From NCBI GenBank assembly GCA_046349615.1, contig JAXMBZ010000010.1, positions 62,001-126,000 of the forward strand: 64,000 bases of DNA, in the 5' to 3' direction. The DNA comes from JADJNY01 sp046349615 (GTDB taxonomy: Bacteria > Planctomycetota > UBA1135 > GCA-002686595). The translations under genes and the position numbers were made by a program. This document shows, one piece after another, positions 8,701 to 15,621 of this stretch. How positions within the stretch are numbered: the first letter of the stretch is position 1; the number at the start of each line of letters is the position of its first letter. A model generated the notes under the pieces. That model made no database searches. It was not told the DNA's origin and was given only the letters and a program-made list of their open reading frames with translations.

Positions 8701-10947
8701 ACGGTGACGGTGAACATCTGCCGCCTGACGACCCCGAACCAGGCCGCGACGGTCTGCGCCGGCGGCTTCGTCGACATCTGCCTGCCGTTCACCGCGAGCC
8801 CCGCCTGCGGCACGGTCACGTGCGCGAACCTCACGCTCGGCGCGGCCTCTCAGGGAACGCTGGGCACGCCCGGCTCCTGCCCGGGCACGGTGCCGTGCAC
8901 CTCGGGTTGCTGCGTGCGCTACACGGCGCCGACGAACCCGAGCGGGAACACGGCGACGTTCACCTACACGCTGACGGCGCCGGGCGTCGCCGGCTGCACC
9001 TCGACCGGCACGGTCACCGTCAACATCTGCACGCTGACGACGCCGAACGTCACGGCGCGCGTCTGCCCGGGCGGCTCGGTGCCGATCTGTCTGCCGTTCA
9101 CGTTCGCCGGTTCCTGCGGCACGGTGAACTGCAGCAACGTCACGCTCGGCGCGCCCTCGCAGGGCACGCTCGGCGCGCCGGGCGCCTGCCCGGGTGGGAC
9201 GCCCTGCACGTCGGGCTGCTGCGTGGTCTACACCGCGCCGTCCGCTCCGACGGCGGGCACGGCGACGTTCACCTACACCGTCGCGGCGGGTAGCTGCCAG
9301 TCGACCGGCACGGTGACCGTCACGATCTGCCTGCTCAACATCCAGCCGGATTCGGGCGAGACCTGCCCGGACACGCCGGTGACGCTCGACGTCACGGCGA
9401 ACGACTCCGTCAGCGGCACGGGCTGCGGCACGATCGATTGCCACACGCTCGCGGTCCTCGCTCAGCCGCCCGCGAACTGCGGTACGGTGACGGTGACCCC
9501 GGGCTGCACGAGCGTTTCGCCGTGCTCGAGCTGCCGACTGATCTTCACGCCCGCGCTGGGCTTCACTGGGACGTGCTCGTTCACCTACACGGTCGGCACG
9601 TCGGTCACGCCGTCGTGCGTCGGCACCGGCACGGTGACCGTCACCGTCAATCCGAAGCCGGACGCGGTCGACGATCTGTTCGAGTTCGACCCGACGCTCC
9701 CGGACCCGATCGAGCTCGACCTGCTCGCGAACGACTCGCCGGGCGCGCCGTGCACGTTCGCGAACCCGACGATCGACTGCACGCGTCCGCTGCCGTGCTT
9801 CCCGACGCTCCCGCAGCACGGGGCGGTCGCGTTCAATCCCGTGACGCGCCTCGTCGAGTACACGCGCGGTCCGGACTTCCCCGAGTCCGGCGACACGTTC
9901 TGCTACCGCATCTACAACAGCTGCGGCTGCGAGGACACGGCCTGCGTCGTGATCCGCCCGATCGAGCCGTGCCCGCCGGTCAACCGCCACGACTGCGGCA
10001 GCTTGCTCCTGTATCCGGAGTTCGACAACCGCACCGGGGCGAAGACGCTGATCACGGTCACCGACGCGTGCTGCGGCGGCACCGGACAGAACACGCGCAT
10101 CGAGGTGATCTTCATCAACAAGTCGAACTGCCTCGAGACGAACCGCACCTACGTGCTGAGCCCGTGCGACACGCTCACGTTCCTCACGAGCGCGGTCGGC
10201 AGCGCGAACACGCAGGGCTACGTGTACCTGTACGCGAAGAACTCCACGGCGACGCCGGGCAACCCGCTCGGCACGCCGATCGTCTTCAACCAGCTTATCG
10301 GCATGGAGACGATCATCAACGGCATCGCGAGCTTCCAGTACTCGCTGAACGCCGTCTCGTTCCGCGGTCTGGGCGACCCGTTCGCTCCGAACGACGACGA
10401 CGGTGACGGCATCCGCGACCTGAACGGGCCGAACGCTGCGCTGCCCGAGTACGAGCGTGCTCCGGATCAGATCCTGATCCCGCGCTTCCTCGGCCAGGAT
10501 CTCCCCGGCGGCAACTACGCCAGCGAGATGGTGCTCGTGAACCTCAGCGGCGGCCGCCAGTTCACGACCGTCCTGGACATCACCGGCTACAACGACAACG
10601 AGGTGCCGTTCAGCGGTCAGTATCAGTTCTACTGCTGGGACAAGATCCCGCTGACGACGCTGAGCGCGATGACGCTCAACACGGCGCTCCAGTACCAGAG
10701 CGACCCGCGGGAGATCTTCGGTCTCTCCGAGCGCGAGTCGGGCTGGATGATCCTCAACGGCAACGTCGCGTACAGCTCCGCCGAGTCGATCCTCGACCCG
10801 GCGATCTACGCGGTGCTGATCGAGCGCGCGAACGGCTCGGTCGCCGCCGACCTGCCGTTCGAACTGTGCGCGCAGGAAAACGGCGCGCTCCTCCCGACCG
10901 GACTCTTCGGCAACGGCCCCGACGCCCAGAACGGCGACAACCAGTGA
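5719..10947 (+). CDS. Giant secreted protein with eleven Cys-rich Ig/cadherin-like (Big_9) repeats
   Basis: 1742-aa exported protein, probably cell-surface or extracellular; function unknown. A signal peptide (MSSHIPSLSSFLRLTALVLL..., cleavage near ALPQ) is followed by a choice-of-anchor-E-like domain (about 90-290; LPRFDPAQVPG, ATNTSTLSPC, ending RVIYTYC). Eleven tandem repeats of about 100 aa follow (about 290-1415). The first and the last two are recognisable Big_9 domains (PDAVNDTLALC...INVLANDTS; PKPDAVDDLFEF...LDLLANDSPG). The middle ones have lost the 'LANDS' part and gained about eight Cys each, suggesting disulfide-stabilised rods. Repeats 3-7 are nearly identical in DNA. The C-terminal 325 residues are the CGSLLLYPEFDNR domain shared with the genes at 1662 and 10992. 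The gene at 10992 follows after 44 bp, probably in the same transcript. Confidence 0.88.
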   Translation: MSSHIPSLSSFLRLTALVLLAAPALPQVVRQGSPSPNGQGTNQLVPAPPSTVLFLGPPQCPAPSAAGCVGGTLQPQVAYEAAFPSSLVSPQCPPTPGPTDFFGTPNWNTATDPCPLVCPLILPRFDPAQVPGVGCKKLLQAEIRFEGYLVGDVAATNTSTLSPCVTTLTSRTTFQLSHPTLLPTPCTFNVDDNHIVNLPQNGGSTFFAIPLTSRVCPDTSAGQAPLCFTDPVVLANEFLVGPSGTTISISHAAISDSIHNGCGNLAIQFRNCSRVRARVIYTYCISTPPDAVNDTLALCRGSGPVAINVLANDTSDTALACATNGLEIVTGPANGTASVVTDASCVNSLCSQRCIRYTPNPTFTGTDTITYRITDVDGCVDTATVTINVCGVTTPNTTAAVCAGSTVNVCLPFSTSGPCRTVSCSNVTLGTPSQGTLGTVGTCPIGVPCSSGCCVAYTAPANPTGSTATFTYTVTTTTGCTSTGTVTIDICKLTAPNATATVCSTGTVDICLPITATAACGTITCANVSLSAVTGGGTVAVSPSCGVACAAPGCCVRYNATGSTGNTATFTYTVTSPAIAGCTATGTVTVNICRLTAPNATATVCANGTVDICLPITATAACGTITCANVSLSAVTGGGTVAVSPSCGVACAAPGCCVRYNATGSTGSTATFTYTVTSPAVTGCTATGTVTVNICRLTSPNATANVCADGTVDICLPITATAACGTITCANVSLSAVTGGGTVAVSPSCGVACAAPGCCVRYNATGSTGSTATFTYTVTAPGLSGCTSTGTVTVNICRLTAPNTTANVCADGTVDICLPITATAACGTITCANVSLSAVTGGGSVAVSPSCGVACAAPGCCVRYNATGSTGSTATFTYTVTSPAIAGCTATGTVTVNICRLTAPNATATVCSTGTVDICLPITATAACGTITCANVSLSAVTGGGTVAVSPSCGVACAAPGCCVRYNANGSTGNTATFSYTVTSPAVAACTATGTVTVNICRLTTPNQAATVCAGGFVDICLPFTASPACGTVTCANLTLGAASQGTLGTPGSCPGTVPCTSGCCVRYTAPTNPSGNTATFTYTLTAPGVAGCTSTGTVTVNICTLTTPNVTARVCPGGSVPICLPFTFAGSCGTVNCSNVTLGAPSQGTLGAPGACPGGTPCTSGCCVVYTAPSAPTAGTATFTYTVAAGSCQSTGTVTVTICLLNIQPDSGETCPDTPVTLDVTANDSVSGTGCGTIDCHTLAVLAQPPANCGTVTVTPGCTSVSPCSSCRLIFTPALGFTGTCSFTYTVGTSVTPSCVGTGTVTVTVNPKPDAVDDLFEFDPTLPDPIELDLLANDSPGAPCTFANPTIDCTRPLPCFPTLPQHGAVAFNPVTRLVEYTRGPDFPESGDTFCYRIYNSCGCEDTACVVIRPIEPCPPVNRHDCGSLLLYPEFDNRTGAKTLITVTDACCGGTGQNTRIEVIFINKSNCLETNRTYVLSPCDTLTFLTSAVGSANTQGYVYLYAKNSTATPGNPLGTPIVFNQLIGMETIINGIASFQYSLNAVSFRGLGDPFAPNDDDGDGIRDLNGPNAALPEYERAPDQILIPRFLGQDLPGGNYASEMVLVNLSGGRQFTTVLDITGYNDNEVPFSGQYQFYCWDKIPLTTLSAMTLNTALQYQSDPREIFGLSERESGWMILNGNVAYSSAESILDPAIYAVLIERANGSVAADLPFELCAQENGALLPTGLFGNGPDAQNGDNQ
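7201..8730 (+). repeat. Five near-identical 306-bp tandem repeats inside the giant secreted protein gene
   Basis: Units begin at 7201, 7507, 7813, 8119 and 8425, each exactly 306 bp (102 codons). They share long identical stretches, such as the segment encoding TVDICLPITATAACGTITC. Differences cluster at codon third positions and at the start of each unit (VCSTG, VCANG, VCADG). Flanking repeats (from 6898, 8731 and 9040) are clearly diverged in DNA. The pattern shows recent in-frame duplication or gene conversion of the central units. Confidence 0.95.
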
Positions 10948-10991
10948 TCGAGGAACCTTCCCACGGCCTTCGACTGCACGCAAAAGCCACC

Positions 10992-11990
10992 ATGAAGAAG
11001 CTCCAACGCGCTCTCCTCCTCGCCGCCGTCGCGGTGTCCTCGTTCGCCGGGTCCGCGCATGCGGACGGGCGCAACCCGGGCAGTCTCCTGATCTTCCCGG
11101 AGTACGACCACTCGCCGGGCCGGGACACGATGCTCACCGTCACGAACACCAGTGCGCAGGGCGGCGTGCGAGTCCACTTCTATTACGTCGGCGGCGTGCC
11201 GGGGAACCTGTGCGATCGTTCGAACCGCACGGAGGTCCTCACGCCGAGCGACACGATCACGCTCCTGACCTCTGCCCACAGCGGTCAGTCGCCGACGGGG
11301 AACAACTACAAGGGCTTCGTGTACTGCTACGCGGAGAACGCCGCCGGCGCGCCGATCTCGTTCAACTTCCTCGTGGGGGACGAGATCGTCGTCGACGGCA
11401 ACACGGCCCTGCAGTACGCGGTGAACCCGCTCGTCTACAAGGCGAAGACGCCGACGAGCCAGCCGACGGACCTCGACGGCGACGGCGTTCGGGACCTGAA
11501 CGACGTGGAGTACGAAGGCTCTCCCGACCGCGTCTTCATCCCGCGGTTCATGGGGCAGAGCGCCGAGCACCAGAGCGATCTCATCCTGATCTCGCTCACG
11601 GGCGGCGCGAACTTCACGAACGTCGTCAACTTCCTCATGTTCAACGACAACGAGGAGGTCTTCTCGGCTCAGCATTCCTTCACGTGCTGGAAGAAGGTCC
11701 CCCTGACGACGATCTCGGCGATGTTCGCGAACACCTTCCTGCACAACTCGACGAACGACGCCGTGTCGGAGATCGTCGGCGCCACGAACTACGAGTCGGG
11801 CTGGATCCTCGTCGACGGCAACGTGGCGTACTCCTCCGCGCGTCAGTTCACGGACCCGACGATCCTCGCCGTGCTCGTCGAGAAGGCGGGCGCCGCGCCG
11901 AACAACACGGGCGCCGAGATCCCGTGGTTCACGGGCAAGCAGTTCAACGGCGACCTGCTGCCGACGTCGATCAACGGCGACTCGAACTGA
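10992..11990 (+). CDS. Secreted single-domain 'GSLLxxPEYDN' protein
   Basis: 332-aa exported protein, a short relative of the C-terminal domains of the proteins at 1662 and 5719. The start at 10992 places a signal peptide (MKKLQRALLLAAVAVSSFAGSAHA) at the N-terminus; earlier in-frame starts overlap the upstream gene and spoil it. After cleavage the protein begins directly with NPGSLLIFPEYDHSPGRDTMLTVTNTS. It then shows DTITLLTSAHS, DLDGDGVRDLND, VFIPRFMGQSA, FNDNEEVFSAQHSFTCWKK and a closing LPTSINGDSN. The order matches the two larger proteins, so this domain can stand alone. It lacks the Cys-rich repeats and most of the cysteines. It lies 44 bp after the giant gene and is probably co-transcribed. 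No Shine-Dalgarno stands out. Function unknown. Confidence 0.85.
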   Translation: MKKLQRALLLAAVAVSSFAGSAHADGRNPGSLLIFPEYDHSPGRDTMLTVTNTSAQGGVRVHFYYVGGVPGNLCDRSNRTEVLTPSDTITLLTSAHSGQSPTGNNYKGFVYCYAENAAGAPISFNFLVGDEIVVDGNTALQYAVNPLVYKAKTPTSQPTDLDGDGVRDLNDVEYEGSPDRVFIPRFMGQSAEHQSDLILISLTGGANFTNVVNFLMFNDNEEVFSAQHSFTCWKKVPLTTISAMFANTFLHNSTNDAVSEIVGATNYESGWILVDGNVAYSSARQFTDPTILAVLVEKAGAAPNNTGAEIPWFTGKQFNGDLLPTSINGDSN

Positions 11991-12014
11991 CCGAGGACGC
12001 CTCGACGGTTTTCG

Positions 12015-12045
12015 ACGAGGGCGCACGCGCGCCCTCGTTGCTTTT
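12015..12045 (+). terminator. Rho-independent terminator after the 10992 gene
   Basis: A 10-bp stem ACGAGGGCGC (12015-12024) with its complement (12029-12038), an ACGC loop, then TGCTTTT. Position and form match the hairpin at 3357 in the other convergent pair. Confidence 0.8.
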
Positions 12046-12182
12046 CCCGAGCCGTTCGTGAGCGGGCGCCCCGCACGCCGACCGAGCGCGCCGTCGCCGC
12101 GCACGTGGGGCGGCCGACGACGATCCGGTTCGAGGCGGGCTCGCGGCGGGGCCGGGCCTTCCGCGTCGCGCGCCGCGTCGGT

Positions 12183-13847
12183 TCAGGGCAGCGTCGTGAC
12201 CTTGAGGAACGACTGGCCGAGGCGCCGCGGCGACGAGCTGTAGCCCTGCAGGTAGAGGGTCGTTCCGACCGTCGCGGGCAGCGTCAGCGAGACCGAAGCG
12301 AGGCCCTGCGCGTCGAACGTGCCCATCGGCATCGTCGAGAGCGTCGTGCGGCTCAAGTAGAGCGTGCCGAGCGTGGGGAAGGTGATCGGCGAGTTCGCGA
12401 GCGAGGGCGCGAGCAGCAGGATCGCGGGCGAGGTCGGGCGACCCCGCGTCGAGATCGTCACCGCGGAGCCCGCGTGCGGCTGGCCTGCGACGGAGATGTC
12501 CTCGTCGCCGACCTGGAACAGGTCGATGCGGCCGCCCCCGCCGACGATGTTGGCGTGCACCGCCTTGCTCGCCACCGCGAGGCGCCGACCGTCGGCGCTC
12601 AGGTCGAGCTCGTTCACCGAGCCCGGCAGGTCGTAGGTCCAGAGCGGGGTCGAGGCGTTGCGCTCGTAGACGCGGACCTCGGGCGACTGGCCGAGCTCGT
12701 CGCCCCAGAGCCCGATCGCGAAGCGCGAACCGTTCTGGGAGACGCTCACGCTGCTGCAGACGTTCTGGAGCATGCCGCTGCCGATCACCGTGTCGGTCAT
12801 CGTCAGCGCATACGTGTTCAGGTCGAGCGCCTGGACGACGACCTTGTTCCAGTTGTCGGTGAAGTTGAAGGCGCAGGCGACCGTCGAACCGTCGGCGGAG
12901 ACGTCGAGGTGATCGCAGTAGCAATTGCCCGCGAGCGTGTTCGTGTAGGCGAGCGAATAGGTCCCCGTCGTGGCGGAGCGGCGCAGCACCTTGACGAAGT
13001 TGTTCCCGCCGTAGCAGTAGATGCTCCCATCGCCCGAGAGGCCGTGCGCCAGGAAGTTCTGGCTGAAGAGCGTCGTGGTGAAGAGCGTCGCCATCGTCGT
13101 CGTGTCGGCGAGCAACAGGCGGATGTCGCCCGGCACGGCGAGGATGCGTCCGTCCGCGGAGAGTTCGATCATCTTCGCGGGGCCGAGCACGTCGACGGAG
13201 AACGTGCGCAGGGGCGCGTTCGAACTCGGGCCGAAGACCGCGACGTCTTCCTTGCCCGTGTAGATGTTGTGGACCACGGCGACGATGGTCTGCCCGTCCT
13301 TCGAGATCCGCGTGTAGAGCTGCGGATGCCCGTTGGTGAGCACGGGCCATTCGTACGACCAGTCCGCGTTGGATTGCGAGCGCTCGTACTTCCGGAGCAC
13401 GACGCGCCGCAGCGTCGGGTTGCCCGGCTCGGGGCGGTCGTAGAGGCACACGTGTCGGTCGTGGTCCTCCGCGGAGTCGACCGAGTGGTGCAGCGTCGGC
13501 GAACTCTCCTGCACCTGCCACGCGGGCAGCGCCGGATCGCCGTCGTACGACGAGAGCATTCGGATGTAATCCGTCAGCGGGCCGAACTGGCTCAGCACTT
13601 CGGTGCCGCCGTTGCCGACGGAGACGACGCGCCCGATCCAATTCTCGACCGCGCTCGAGTAGGTCCAGAGGCGGGAACCCGGCCCCGTGAGCAGCGCGCT
13701 CACCTGGGGCTGGAGCACCGGGTCCGGCGCAGCGGTCGGCGCTTGGGCGTGCAAGCGCGAACTCGCCAGTCCGAGGGCGGCGAGGAACAGAGCCGTGTTG
13801 CGCGTCGCGCGGAGCCGCGTGGGCTCGGCGCGCTCGATGCGGGGCAT
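12183..13847 (-). CDS. Secreted beta-propeller-like protein (paralogue of 3411-5126)
   Basis: 554-aa exported protein. The start at 13847 gives a signal peptide (MPRIERAEPTRLRATRNTAL..., cleavage near LHA) with GGAG nine bases upstream. The mature part aligns throughout with the gene at 3411: both have 'FGPLTDYIR/T', 'SPTLHHSV/QV', 'ADWSYEWPVLTNGH', repeated 'LSADGR' blade motifs, 'SRFAIGLWGDELG', 'GSVNELDLSADGRRLAVASK' and the tail LQGYSSSPRRLG. The conserved architecture is a WD40/PD40-like propeller plus a C-terminal beta domain of about 100 aa. A conserved Cys cluster (AGNCYCDHLDVS) occurs in one blade. Function unknown; the pairing with a GSLL-domain gene is repeated at both ends of this block. 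Confidence 0.85.
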   Translation of the reverse strand: MPRIERAEPTRLRATRNTALFLAALGLASSRLHAQAPTAAPDPVLQPQVSALLTGPGSRLWTYSSAVENWIGRVVSVGNGGTEVLSQFGPLTDYIRMLSSYDGDPALPAWQVQESSPTLHHSVDSAEDHDRHVCLYDRPEPGNPTLRRVVLRKYERSQSNADWSYEWPVLTNGHPQLYTRISKDGQTIVAVVHNIYTGKEDVAVFGPSSNAPLRTFSVDVLGPAKMIELSADGRILAVPGDIRLLLADTTTMATLFTTTLFSQNFLAHGLSGDGSIYCYGGNNFVKVLRRSATTGTYSLAYTNTLAGNCYCDHLDVSADGSTVACAFNFTDNWNKVVVQALDLNTYALTMTDTVIGSGMLQNVCSSVSVSQNGSRFAIGLWGDELGQSPEVRVYERNASTPLWTYDLPGSVNELDLSADGRRLAVASKAVHANIVGGGGRIDLFQVGDEDISVAGQPHAGSAVTISTRGRPTSPAILLLAPSLANSPITFPTLGTLYLSRTTLSTMPMGTFDAQGLASVSLTLPATVGTTLYLQGYSSSPRRLGQSFLKVTTLP

Positions 13848-13899
13848 GCGGGAAACTCCAGCGAGGGGATGCTGGGGCGGGAGCGATGCAGAGGGCGGG

Positions 13900-13927
13900 A
13901 GTCTAGCATCCAGTCCGGGGCGTGACA
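13900..13927 (-). promoter_or_regulatory. Putative promoter of the 12183-13847 gene
   Basis: On the minus strand TGTCAC (13927-13922), 16-bp spacer, TAGACT (13905-13900), ending about 50 bp before the start codon. This is a reasonable sigma-70-like match in very GC-rich DNA. Confidence 0.35.
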
Positions 13928-13995
13928 GCGCTCGGAGGAGCTGGAAACGTGGACGGTTCCGCCGCGGCGCGAGTTCCGTGCTCCGCCGCCGACGG

Positions 13996-15621
13996 TCAGA
14001 GCCAGCTCTCGAAGGGGACGCGGCGGCGGTCGAGCACGGCCTCGCCGGCGCGGACACCGGTCCACTGCGCCTCTTCGAAGAGCGCGAGCCCCGAGAGGTC
14101 CGTCCCCGCGCAGAGGACCCGGCCGAAGCGCCACGGGAGGCCGCCCGCGGCCCGCGCCGCGAGGAAACCGGGCTCCGGCCGGATCATGGCGTGCCCGAAG
14201 CGCGCGAGGTCGATCGACCGGACGAGGCCGCCGAGGTCGGCATGTGCGCGTTCGAGGTCGTCGAGGACGGCGTCGCGCCACCACGCCCAGGGGGCCTCGA
14301 GCATCGCCGCGCGCGATCGCGAGACGTCCGGGTCCGGAAAGGGGCGGTACCAGGTCCAGACGTCGTCGCGCTCGGGCCGGTCGAGCTGGTGCGTCGCCGA
14401 GACGTAGCCGAGCGCGTCGCTCTCGAAGAGCACGTTGTCCCACGCGAGCGGGAAGTCGCGCTCCTCGGGGCGCGCGTCGAGCGTGACGTTCGCGACGACC
14501 CACGGCGACGAGCGCATCGAGAGCGCCTCGCGCGCGAGTTCGGGCACGAGGCGACGCGCGACGAAGCGCGGCGTCGCGCACACGACGTCCTCCGCGTGCG
14601 TCTCGACGGGGACGCCGTTCGCGTCGAGCCAGCGCACGACCGCTCGATCGCCGCGCGGCTCGATCGCGTGGACGAGCGCGTGGGTCTCGATCGCGGCGCC
14701 GCTCGAGCGCGCGAGCTCGCGCGCCAGGAGCGCGTTGCCCTCGGGCCAGGTGAGGTACCGCTCCGTCTCGCCCGACTCGCGGCCGCGCGCGCAGAAGTAG
14801 TGGAGCGCGGCGAACGCGGACGTCTCCGCGACGTTCGTCCCGAAGTCGTCGCGCGTCGCGTACTCGACGTACCAGCGGAGGCGCGGCGAATCGAAGCCCT
14901 GCTCGGCGAGCCAGCTCGCCGCGGAGCGCGCGTCCAGCGCGAGCACGTCGGCGCACGTCGAGCCCGACGCGAGCGGGAGCGCGAACCAGCGGCGGCCCGT
15001 GCCGTCGCGGCGCGTCGCGAGGTCGGCGCAGAGGGCTTCGAAGCGCTCGAACTGCCGGAGGTCCTCCGCGCTCGCGCCGAGGCGCGGGTAGAGCCCTTCG
15101 ATCCACTTGCCGTGCGCGAAGAGGCGCTCCCCGGGCGCGCGCAGGAGGTGGCGCTCCACGGGGCGCGCCCGGCCGTCCGCGTCGAATCCCGCGATCAGTC
15201 CGAGCTCGGCGAGGAGCTCGCACAGCGCGCGCTGCTCGCGCCGCGGCACCGGCACGTAGTGCGCGGCGAGCGGGAAGCGCGACACGGCGTTCTCGCCGCC
15301 CGCGGCCGTGCCGCCGAGCGCGTCTTCGAGCTCGAGCACACGGACGCCGCGCACGCCCGCGCGGGCGAGCCGCCACGCGGCGGAGAGCCCCGCGATCCCG
15401 GCGCCGACGACGAGCACGGCCGCGTCCTCGCGGCGCCCGGGCGGCGCGCCGAGCGCGGCGTCGCGCAGCCGGTGTCCGCGCGTCGGATCGGGTCCCACGA
15501 AGCCGCCGCGAATCCGCGCACGGCCGCGCGCGGGCGCGCACGCGACGAACGGCGCGAGCGCGGCGAGCCCGGCGGCGCGGAGCACGCTCCGCCGGCCGAC
15601 GCGCGCGCCGTTCAGTTCCAT
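13996..15621 (-). CDS. FAD-dependent amine oxidase-like protein with Tat-type signal
   Basis: 541-aa flavoprotein, last gene of the speD operon. A twin-arginine-like signal (GRRSVLRAAGLAALAPFVAC) suggests export in folded form; the Cys after FVA is a weak lipobox. The FAD-binding Rossmann motif VVGAGIAGLSAAWRLARAG sits near residues 70-90 and leads into LELEDALGG. The C-terminus has the flavin-contacting AGTDLSGLALFEEAQWTGVRAGEA block typical of amine oxidases. Known relatives oxidise amines, including polyamines, or act as protoporphyrinogen or phytoene oxidases; the context favours an amine. The ATG at 15621 overlaps the upstream gene by 10 bp. A GTG at 15630 has a better-spaced GAGG and could be the true start. 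Substrate is inferred only. Confidence 0.82.
   Translation of the reverse strand: MELNGARVGRRSVLRAAGLAALAPFVACAPARGRARIRGGFVGPDPTRGHRLRDAALGAPPGRREDAAVLVVGAGIAGLSAAWRLARAGVRGVRVLELEDALGGTAAGGENAVSRFPLAAHYVPVPRREQRALCELLAELGLIAGFDADGRARPVERHLLRAPGERLFAHGKWIEGLYPRLGASAEDLRQFERFEALCADLATRRDGTGRRWFALPLASGSTCADVLALDARSAASWLAEQGFDSPRLRWYVEYATRDDFGTNVAETSAFAALHYFCARGRESGETERYLTWPEGNALLARELARSSGAAIETHALVHAIEPRGDRAVVRWLDANGVPVETHAEDVVCATPRFVARRLVPELAREALSMRSSPWVVANVTLDARPEERDFPLAWDNVLFESDALGYVSATHQLDRPERDDVWTWYRPFPDPDVSRSRAAMLEAPWAWWRDAVLDDLERAHADLGGLVRSIDLARFGHAMIRPEPGFLAARAAGGLPWRFGRVLCAGTDLSGLALFEEAQWTGVRAGEAVLDRRRVPFESWL

Noticed and set aside
7201..8730. Regular direct repeats as a possible CRISPR array
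   Set aside because: Units are 306 bp, contiguous and in frame with a coding sequence, with no short repeat/spacer structure.
5338..10983. A continuous 1881-codon open frame on the minus strand
   Set aside because: It is antisense to the repeat protein, Arg-dominated, mirrors the same 306-bp repeats and has no ribosome-binding site or signal peptide; an artefact of GC-rich codon bias.
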